Part shown: positions 44,160 to 53,300 of the stretch, in pieces | Layout of the letters: each line of letters begins with the position of its first letter | Position numbering within the stretch: position 1 is the first letter of the stretch | From: Chitinophaga varians | Lineage (GTDB): Bacteria; Bacteroidota; Bacteroidia; Chitinophagales; Chitinophagaceae | Length of the DNA: 64,000 bases | Assembly (NCBI RefSeq): GCF_014529945.1 | Contig: NZ_JACVFB010000007.1 | Span: 1-64,000, forward strand | Reading direction: 5' to 3' | Notes under the pieces: model-generated | The model's input: only the letters and a program-made list of their open reading frames with translations | Told to the model about the DNA's origin: nothing | Databases searched by the model: none | Made by a program: the position numbers and the translations under genes

Positions 44160-44681
44160 ATGTTACGGACAATCTTTTTAGTGGGCGTTTTCATGTCGGC
44201 TATGGCTGCAAAAGCGCAGACAGCGCCGGCTTTCGGTGACGGACATCGCATGGAGCCGGCTTTCGGCTACCCGCAACGGGTCAGCGACACCGGCCATGTT
44301 CACAAAAAATGGTTTACGACCAAATATGCGGGCATCTCCACCGGCTTTATCGCCTTTAACGGCGGGAGCAGTTCCTTTATGTCGGTGCCTTTAGGGTTGC
44401 AGCTCAACCGTCAACTGACCAACAACCTGTTTGCCTTTGGCGGCGTATCAGTGACACCGTATGTTTTCCGTTACAACAATGTGCCGTATCAACCTGCGAT
44501 CAATAAGAATAGTGGCTTCATGCAAACGAGTAACGTTGCCGCCTATTCAGATGCGAAAGTAGGCATCATGTATATCAGCAATGACAGGACCTTCTCCATT
44601 TCCGGCAGCATTGGCGTAGGCAGAGGCACCTACCAGGGCTATTCTCCGTTTTATGCCCCGATGTACGCCCCGGTGCGATAA
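44160..44681 (+). CDS. Secreted protein of unknown function
   Basis: 173 residues with a signal peptide (about 1-19, ending AAKAQ). It begins with a short repeat (PAFGDGHRMEPAFGYPQR) and has strand-rich segments such as FAFGGVSVTPYVFRYN and DRTFSISGSIGVGRG, suggesting a small outer-membrane or secreted beta-structure. I do not recognise a family. It is 20 bases ahead of an AraC gene on the same strand and likely shares its transcript. Confidence 0.7.
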   Translation: MLRTIFLVGVFMSAMAAKAQTAPAFGDGHRMEPAFGYPQRVSDTGHVHKKWFTTKYAGISTGFIAFNGGSSSFMSVPLGLQLNRQLTNNLFAFGGVSVTPYVFRYNNVPYQPAINKNSGFMQTSNVAAYSDAKVGIMYISNDRTFSISGSIGVGRGTYQGYSPFYAPMYAPVR

Positions 44682-44701
44682 CCGGGAAAAACACGCCGGC
44701 C

Positions 44702-45493
44702 ATGTTTAACTATCAGTTTGCCAAACCGCAGCACCAGCTATTAACACCTTATGTTGAGTACTTCGTTCAACTGGATGGCACCGGTGTATTGTTCAAATCT
44801 ATCCATTCCCGGCTGAGTACTTCTTTCCTGATGGATTTTGATCAGGGCACTTTTTACGATGGACAGTCCATGAAAACGGGACTGCTCAACGTGAAAGACA
44901 AGATGGTCCAATTCAGCCCTGTTGATAGTCATTCCGCTCCCGCAGATAAATTTTTCGTCAGCTTCACCCCTTATGGATTAAGTATGTTCACCAGGCTGCC
45001 CATGCAGGAATTAAGCAGCGGCACGGTGTCCGGGGAAGATATTTTCGGCAGCAGCTTTCACCGGTTGTATGAGCAACTGCAACCGGAGCCTTTTGCCGCG
45101 CGGGTCAGTTTGTTTGAAGCGTTTCTATTGCAGCGGTTTACTGCACCACATGCTTCCCATCAGCTTATTGTTGACCTGGCAGATGGTATTAAAAATAACA
45201 TCGGCAGCTCTCCATTCGGGCAGCTACAGGCGCTGCCATTAAGTGAACGTCAGATAGAACGAAACTTCAAGCGGTATATCGGCATCAGCATGAGCCGCTT
45301 TCTTCGCATTTCCCGTTTTGAATGGGCCAAACAACTCATTGCCAACCAGCCTTCCCTGCGGCTGACAGACGTTGCGCATCTGGCGGGGTACTTCGACCAG
45401 TCCCATTTTATTGCCGATTTTAAACGGCTGACCGGTGTCAGTCCCAAAAACTTCCAGGTGTGTTGTTCCTCCCATCAGAGAATGTCGGTATGA
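44702..45493 (+). CDS. AraC-family transcription regulator
   Basis: 263 residues. The N-terminal part (HQLLTPYVEYFVQLDG and LSTSFLMDFDQG) resembles the DUF6597-type sensor of short AraC proteins. The C-terminal part carries the DNA-binding domain: LPLSERQIERNFKRYIGISM, then SLRLTDVAHLAGYFDQSHFI and DFKRLTGVSPKNFQ. It is probably the regulator of the neighbouring NmrA-type gene (45549), 55 bases downstream. Confidence 0.88.
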   Translation: MFNYQFAKPQHQLLTPYVEYFVQLDGTGVLFKSIHSRLSTSFLMDFDQGTFYDGQSMKTGLLNVKDKMVQFSPVDSHSAPADKFFVSFTPYGLSMFTRLPMQELSSGTVSGEDIFGSSFHRLYEQLQPEPFAARVSLFEAFLLQRFTAPHASHQLIVDLADGIKNNIGSSPFGQLQALPLSERQIERNFKRYIGISMSRFLRISRFEWAKQLIANQPSLRLTDVAHLAGYFDQSHFIADFKRLTGVSPKNFQVCCSSHQRMSV

Positions 45494-45548
45494 TACAATT
45501 CCAAACCAGGTAGCGGTGATAGTTTTGCCTGTAAACACCATTTGATTT

Positions 45549-46412
45549 ATGCAAAACAGGAATCGCATTTTAGTAGTGGGCGCCACTGGCCAGCAGGGCG
45601 GCGCTGTGGCCCGTGTCTTATTAACAGCAGGATGGACGGTACGCGGACTTACCCGCGACACCACCAGTACCGCTGCACAGGAACTCACCGCCCTGGGAGC
45701 GGAAATGGTAAAAGGAGATCTGGCCGACCCGGCCTCCATTGATGAGGCCATGGAAGACGTATATGGTGTCTTTAACGTACATCCGGGGCCGTTAGCCATG
45801 GACCAGGACGAAGTACAGGCCGGAAAAAATATCGCCGATGCAGCGAAGGCGCACCGAGTGGCCCACCTGGTATATAGTTCCGCTATTGGTGTAGACCAGG
45901 CAGCGCTAACCGGGATGCAAACTGAAAAAGCCATCGTAGAAAAGTATATTCAGGCGACAGGCATCTCCTATACTATATTGCGGCCCGCTTCTTTTATGGA
46001 AAACTTCCTCCACCCAAAATTCGGACTACAGGGTACTTCATTTACCACCGCAGCGCTACCTACTACCCAAATGCAGCTGATTGCGCTGGAGGATATCGGC
46101 AAACTGGCGGCCATGGCCTTCCGGCAGCCCGAAGTATTTAATCAGAAAATCATCGAACTGTCGGGCGATACCTTAACTCCCGTGCAAATGGCAGCGGCCA
46201 TGAGCAAAACCACTGGCCTGCCCATCACCTATGAGCTGCTTCCCATGGAAACACTCCGGCAACTCAATCCCCGATTCGCCAGAGGCTACGAACTCCTCAA
46301 CTCCGGCAAAACCACCAAAGCAGACGAAGCAAGCCTGCGCAACCTCCATCCGGACCTGCTGACGTTTGAAGCATGGCTGAAGAAGACAGGCGCGAAAAGA
46401 ATCACGAATTAA
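45549..46412 (+). CDS. NmrA-family NAD(P)-binding protein
   Basis: 287 residues. The N-terminal dinucleotide motif ILVVGATGQQGGAVARVLL and a typical SLLTRD-like turn (RGLTRDTTST) mark the NmrA/atypical SDR group. DVYGVFNVHPGP and LVYSSAIGVDQ fit the family, and it lacks the YxxxK dyad. Such proteins sense or reduce through NAD(P)H, for example quinone or isoflavone reduction. The start at 45549 gives the motif at residues 6-24, which is usual. It ends just before a strong terminator. Confidence 0.88.
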   Translation: MQNRNRILVVGATGQQGGAVARVLLTAGWTVRGLTRDTTSTAAQELTALGAEMVKGDLADPASIDEAMEDVYGVFNVHPGPLAMDQDEVQAGKNIADAAKAHRVAHLVYSSAIGVDQAALTGMQTEKAIVEKYIQATGISYTILRPASFMENFLHPKFGLQGTSFTTAALPTTQMQLIALEDIGKLAAMAFRQPEVFNQKIIELSGDTLTPVQMAAAMSKTTGLPITYELLPMETLRQLNPRFARGYELLNSGKTTKADEASLRNLHPDLLTFEAWLKKTGAKRITN

Positions 46413-46426
46413 GTATTATTAAATAA

Positions 46427-46465
46427 AAAGCAGCGCGCCCGGTGTAGTACCGGGCGCGCTGCTTT
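46427..46465. terminator. Bidirectional terminator between convergent genes
   Basis: A perfect 17-bp stem from aaagcagcgcgcccggt pairing with accgggcgcgctgcttt around a five-base loop. Serves the NmrA gene (stop 46412) and the leftward gene ending at 46488. Confidence 0.92.
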
Positions 46466-46487
46466 ATGTTATCTTTATCAGGCTGCG

Positions 46488-47015
46488 TTACTTTGAATTG
46501 AAACTATCAATGAGCCAATCGTTATTGACTTTTACCAGTTTGTAGATCAACGCATAGTGATGAATACCTTTGAAGCGCAACGTAACGGTGGCCGCGTTGC
46601 CGGTTATCACCGGGGTTGTTTTTTGCAGGACGGCTAATATTTCTTTATTCTCCGGTGGGTCCTGACTAAGCGTATATTCGTCGCAGTCCCTGCCACTGGC
46701 GTATCCGTCTTTTGCAATGTCCTTCTCCATTTGCTGGTAATATTTTTCTTTTTCCAACAGATAAGCGGGAGAAAACAGTCCGGTATTTTTGAGATTGTTT
46801 AAATACACCCTGATATATGGCTTATTCAATTTCAGGATATCCATGCCATCCACCTCTTTGAAGCATTGGTCTTCTTTATTGATCAGACTTTTAGGATTGT
46901 CCAGTAAGGTAAATAGTTTTTTCACAGTCAAAGCAGGACCGCTTTGTTGCGCGGATAAAGGATGGAAAGCAAACAATGTGACCAGCATGGTGGCACAAAG
47001 AATAGATAGTTTCAT
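46488..47015 (-). CDS. Secreted protein of unknown function
   Basis: 175 residues with a signal peptide (about 1-22, ending PLSAQ). The mature part is mixed helix/strand with two Cys, and its final segment (ALIYKLVKVNNDWLIDSFNSK) resembles the last strand of NTF2-like or DUF4878-type folds. No family assigned. It is transcribed away from the NRPS gene, with 286 bases between the two starts. Confidence 0.65.
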   Translation of the reverse strand: MKLSILCATMLVTLFAFHPLSAQQSGPALTVKKLFTLLDNPKSLINKEDQCFKEVDGMDILKLNKPYIRVYLNNLKNTGLFSPAYLLEKEKYYQQMEKDIAKDGYASGRDCDEYTLSQDPPENKEILAVLQKTTPVITGNAATVTLRFKGIHHYALIYKLVKVNNDWLIDSFNSK

Positions 47016-47301
47016 GTTTATATTTATTGTTTTAGCATTCGACTGCCAAATATAGGAACATGGAACACATTACGCCATTTATATCTTGTAAATAAACACT
47101 TCCATTAAAACAATTTCACAAACAAGAAATACCACCAAAGTGCTATTTTAGCCCTTTTAAAAATCACGTACTTCGTTAATACCGTTACAACAAGATTGCA
47201 TGCGCCTCCATGCCACTATTTTCATATGCCCTTTAAAATAACCTGGTGATTAATCCGACTAAACCCGTTTAATCCCTGCTTTTCTTATTCAATTACTAGT
47301 T

Positions 47302-50300
47302 ATGTTAACACATGTTTTCCCTCTACATCCTACCCAGAAGGATATTTATGTAGACCAACTAATGCATCCTGAAAGTCCTCATTACACCCTGTCAGGATAC
47401 CTCAAATTAAAAGGCCCGCTGAATAAAGCAAGATTTGCCCAGGCTGTCAGCACGGTGATTTCCGGCAATGATATTTTCCGTATGAGCTTTGACCTGGGAA
47501 GCCCGCAGCCCGAAGGATATCTAAGCAGCACCTCCCCTGAAATCCCTTTGCAGGCAATAGACCACAGCCACCTCGACAACGCGGAAGCCTATACGCTGGA
47601 ATGGATGCAGCAGCAATGCAACACCACCTTTCCGCTAAAAAAAGACCATCCCCTGTTCGAACATTATCTGATAAAAATTACCGAAGAAGAACACTGGTAC
47701 CAGTTTAGGTATCATCACCTTATTATCGATGGCAGCGGATATCAGCTTTTCTTACAGGCTATAGCACGGCAGTACAGGCAACCTGATAGCACGCACGCCT
47801 ACCCTTCTTACGCAAAAGAAATTGAAGCCTACTCCCCTTTTTATCAGAGTGGCGCTTACCGGCAGCAACTTCACTACTGGGAAGACAAACTTAAAAACAA
47901 GCCGCCGAAGATATTCAATTACACCTATCCTCACCATCACGACTACGGGAAAACCAGTAGTCTCTTTACCCTGCCATTAACTCCTTCGGAGAGGACATCG
48001 CTGGAACAATTGGCGCAAACCTGTGGATACAGCTTACAGAAAATCACGGTGGCCGCCGTGGTCCTCTACTTCGCGCATATCACCGGGCATACAGCACTCC
48101 TGCTAGGCGTAGTCCGCCACCGGCGACTGACACCGCAGCAGCGCTGCACCATGGGCATGTATTCCGGCATCGTTCCATTCATCGGCCAATACAGCCCCGA
48201 CGAAACTGTCCTCGATCTCCTGCATAAAATTGATGCCGCACAAAAGGAAGATTATCCTCATCAACAGGCATCCCTGAATGACCTCAGCCGGATGCTGAAA
48301 GACAAACAGACCGACAGCGCCCTGTTTGAAGTACTTGTCAACTATGTACTGCTTGACCTCCAGCTCGATTTCGATGAAAGTATCTCCACTTCCTTCCATC
48401 AGATATGGACGGAATACGAAAGGAGGCCGCTGCGCATATATTGGCAGGACTATGGCAGGCATCAACCGTTGCAGCTGAACATTCTCCATCAGCTGACACA
48501 TATCCAAAAAGCGGAAGCGGTCTTATTGTCCAGGCGTATACTCCATATCATTTCACAGTTCGCCGACAACCTGCCTCGTCCTGTCAGTGAAATTGATATC
48601 ATACCGGCCGATGAAAAACTGCTGCTCCTGCCATCTTCCCGTCCGCTGGCAGATTGCCATAGCAACAAAACCATCTGGTCTATTTTTGAGCAGCAGGCAG
48701 CCCGCACGCCCGACCACATCGCCATCACCTGTAACGACCACTCGCTTACCTATAACGCACTATTCACACGCGCCCGGCAGCTGGGATATTATCTGAGCAG
48801 CAAAGGTGTCGGAAAAGATGTACTGGTGCCTGTTTGCATAGAACGGTCCACTGAAATGATCGTGGCGCTCCTCGGCATATTAAGTGCAGGCGGGGCCTAT
48901 GTGCCCATAGACCCTGAATACCCGGAAGAACGTATCCGGTTTATGCTGGAAGATACAGCTGCCCCTATCGTGATCACATCCGTAGAAAGCCAGCCAGCGT
49001 TACAGACAATATATCACGGAGAAACCGTGATATTAAGTGATCAGTCGGATTTCTCCGCTGCGGGGATAACAGCGCCCCCGGCTGCCATCCAGCCGCATGA
49101 TGCGGCCTACGTGATTTATACGTCGGGCTCCACAGGAAAGCCCAAAGGCGTGATCATAGAACACCGCAATGTCGTTAGTCTGTTTGACGCCATGCCGGGA
49201 TATTACGACTTCCATGAGAAAGACGTATGGACGATGTTCCATTCCTATTGCTTTGATTTTTCCGTATGGGAAATGTATGGCGCCCTGTTCTACGGCGGCC
49301 GCCTGGTCATAGTACCTAAGCACCTCACCAGAGATACCACTGCCTTTGCGGCGCTGCTGAAAAGAGAGCAGGTAACCGTGCTGAATCAAACTCCTGCCGC
49401 ATTCTATGTGCTGCAGGAAGCAGTCGCCACCAACGACGCCTATAACGATCTTTCGGTACGTTACGTTACCTTCGGCGGAGAAGCGCTTAATCCTGCCAGG
49501 CTGCAATCCTGGAACAGGAAATTTCCTGACTGTAGCCTGATCAACATGTACGGCATTACCGAAACGACTGTCCATGTTACCTATCAGCCTATCACCCGGG
49601 AACACCTCCACAGCACCGGCAGCATCATAGGCCGGCCCATTCCATCGCTGGGCGCTTATATACTGGATGCCCGCCAACAGCTGCAGCCCATAGGCGTACC
49701 TGGGGAACTGTATATCTCCGGTGCCGGCCTGGCAAGAGGATATCTGAACCGCGATGAGCTAACAGCGGAAAGATTTATTGCCAACCCTTTCGATGCCGAT
49801 ACAAGCCCGCGTTTATACAGGACCGGCGATCTTGCGCGATGGCTGCCGGACGGCACCATGGAATATCTTGGCCGCATAGATAATCAGGTAAAAATACGCG
49901 GCTTCCGGATAGAATTAGGAGAGATAGAAAATGTGCTGCATCGCTCCGACGCCGTGAAACAGGCGGCTGTTTTTGTCAAATCAAATCGTATTAATACATC
50001 GGAAGAGAAACAACTGGCCGCCTGCATCGTACCCAACGGGGAATTCAACAGAGAAGCCATCATCCGCCACCTGCGTGCATGGCTTCCCGATTATATGGTG
50101 CCGTTATTGCTCACGCCTGTCAGCGAAATACCCCTGACAAAAAACGGCAAAGTGGATAAAGCGGCGCTTTCTGCACTGGATACTGTCATCCGCCACCATA
50201 CGGAAAGAACTGGCCCTCAAAATGCCCGGGAACGGCAACTGGCGCATATCTGGGAGCAGGTACTGGGTGTAAATAATATCAGCAGAAATGATAATTTCTT

Positions 50301-53300
50301 TGAACTGGGAGGCGACTCCATCCGGTTGATCAAAGTCGTCAGCAGCATAAAAAAGGCCTTCGATAGAGAACTACAGGCCGCCGACGTATATAAGGCCGCC
50401 ACCATCGCAGATTTATCGCAGCTGATCGGAGAAATGCCGGCAAATACCCATGATGCTTCCAGAACGGCTATCATGGCCGAAATAACCAGGCAAAAAAATT
50501 CATTGCTCTCTGCTCTTCCCGATGTGGACAACATTGAAGATATCTTCCCGATGAGCGACATACAGGCCGGGATGATCTATGCTTCGCTGCGCGCGCCGGA
50601 AGACGCCATCTATCACGACCAGTTCTCTTCCCGCATGCCGCTGAACACGGACCTCCGGAGACTTGAAAAGGTGCTTTCTCAGGTCAGCGCCAGGCACGGT
50701 ATACTGAGGACCGCCTTCAGTCTTGATGCCCATACAGAAAACATGCAGATCGTGTACAAGTCCGTACCGATACAACTGCCCGTACTGGATTGGAGCCATC
50801 TGGAAAACGACAACGAGCTGATAGCGGAGTACCTGAAAAAAGAACGCACCATTCCTTTCCATTATGCTCAGGCCCCACTCTGGCGCACCACCGTGATAAA
50901 ACTGAAAACACACTGCGTATTCGTTCTTCAGATGCATCACGCGATATTGGACGGATGGAGCGTTGCCAGTCTTAATACGGAAATCAACAACCGCTATACG
51001 TCTTCCTCTACGGAGGCACTGCCCGCGCTGAAAGCTACCTACAAAGATTATGTTATCGAAAACATACTCGAAAAAAACAACGCACAGGCAAAAGCCTTCT
51101 GGACGCAGGAAATGAACGGCTACAAGCACCTCGATATTTTCACCACTGAAAAAGTTAGTCACCGCTTCCTCAAAAAATACGAGTCCGGCATACTGGATGC
51201 GGTAAAACTGCAAGCGCAAAAAGAAGGTGTCGCCGTCAGCACGCTTTTCCTGGGCGCATTTTACTATGCGCTCAGTATGCTGACACATGAAGAAGAACTG
51301 ACGCTGGGCCTGGTGACCAGCAACAGGCCTCTCCTGGAAGATGCGGAGCAGATGCTGGGTTGCTTTCTCAATACGATTCCTTTAAGATGCTACGCTTCCG
51401 GCAGGGCTACCTGGCGCGACCTGATGCGCGGCCTGGAACAGCAGCAACTCACGATCAGGGCCTATGATCGCCTGCCCCTGGCGGAGATAGCAAAGTTGCA
51501 CCCGAATCACAACACGGATGGGAATCCCTTCTTTGATGTGCTGTTCAACTTTATCAACTTCCATGTGTACGATCAGTTACATGAACGCCTCCTGCAGGGC
51601 ACCGTCAACGATCCCGGAACGATGACCTTCGGCAGCTTCGCGGTAGCCAATACGTATTTAGACTGTACCGTCAGCATCACCGGCGATGTGCTCACCATCC
51701 TGCTGTGCCAGTCCTACCAACTGAAGTCAGGAAAAACGCTGGAGGATTTTTCCGCATACCTCGATCAGATACTGCAACAAATGCTGCATCATTATGATGA
51801 CCCAATAGACAGAACGGCCATTCTATCCCCGTATGAACTGGATAGGTGCTTCACTCCGATGAACAACATAACAGCGGAGCAACCCCTATTCAATACCATT
51901 CCGGACACTTTTGAAAAACAGGTATCCTTACAACCCGATGCCCCGGCGCTTATCGGCAACAGCAGGATGACCTATGCCGAACTGAATGCACGGGCCAATC
52001 AGCTGGCGTATTACCTGAAAGCGCAGGGAGTAACAAAAGATACTCCCGTTCCCGTTTGCATAAACAGGTCCGCCGATCTGATCATTGCCATACTGGGCAT
52101 CCTGAAAGCCGGTGGCGCCTACCTTCCGCTGGACCCGGCCTATCCTAAAGAGCGCATTGCCCGTATGCTGGAAGATATCACCTATCAGGCGGCCATTACG
52201 ATGAGCAGTGATACCCACCTGTCAGATACATCAGCAAAGGTGATCTGTCTGGACACGCTCAGAGACACGCTTTCAACGCTTCCGGCAGATGATCTGCAAC
52301 AGGATATCCATCCGGAAGACCTGGCCTATGTCATGTTCACCTCCGGTTCTACCGGTCGCCCCAAAGGCGTGATGGTGACACACGGCAACGTGGTGAGCCT
52401 GACCTATCAATGCGACTTTGCCCGACTTACGGCCAACGATGTTTTACTGACCACCAGCGCGCTCTCGTTTGACGGCACCACGCTGGATTTCTGGGGCATG
52501 CTGCTAAATGGAGGGCAGCTGGTGCTTTGCAGCGACGAACAGCTGCTGGACAACGAGCTCCTGAAAAAGGCAATCAGGCAACATCAGGTCACCAAAATAT
52601 GGTTCACATCAGGATGGCTAAACCAACTGATAGATACAGATATCAGCATCTTCCAATCGCTGCACATGGTTATCGCCGGCGGCGAAAAGCTATCGGCAAC
52701 ACATATACGAAAGCTACGCCAGGCCTATCCCGACCTTGACATCATCAATGGGTACGGACCAACCGAGAACACCACCGGGTCATTGAACTATCGCATCGGG
52801 CCGGAGGTATCAGATGATATCCCTATCGGTCGCCCGATGAAATACCGGACCGCCTATGTACTGGATAAGCAGCAACGACTGCTGCCGGTGGGCGTCACCG
52901 GCGAACTGTATGTAGGCGGAGCAGGGCTTGCACGCGGCTATTACAACAACCCCGGCCTTACTGCTGAGCGTTTTATCGCGCACCCTTTCGTAGCCGGAGA
53001 GCGATTGTACCAAACCGGCGACCTTGCCTGCTTTGGAGAAGATGGCCAGGTAGCCTTCAGGGGAAGAGCAGATGACCAGGTAAAAGTGCGTGGCTACCGC
53101 ATAGAGCCGGGAGAAATAGAGCATATGATCTTAAAAAGCGCGTTGGTGGAAAGGGCCGTCATCATCGTTAAGAAAGACACCACGGGCAACGGGCAGCTGA
53201 TAGCTTATGTAGTACCACTCGGTACCTTCGACAAAAAAGCACTGCTGCAATTCCTGACAGCCCACCTGCCGGAATATATGGTGCCGGCAGCCATACATCC

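Noticed and set aside
49033..49677. 214-codon reverse frame within the NRPS gene
   Set aside because: Opposite the A1 domain, with no coding features of its own.
50500..51288. 262-codon reverse frame within the NRPS gene
   Set aside because: Opposite the C2 domain; a shadow of the long coding region.
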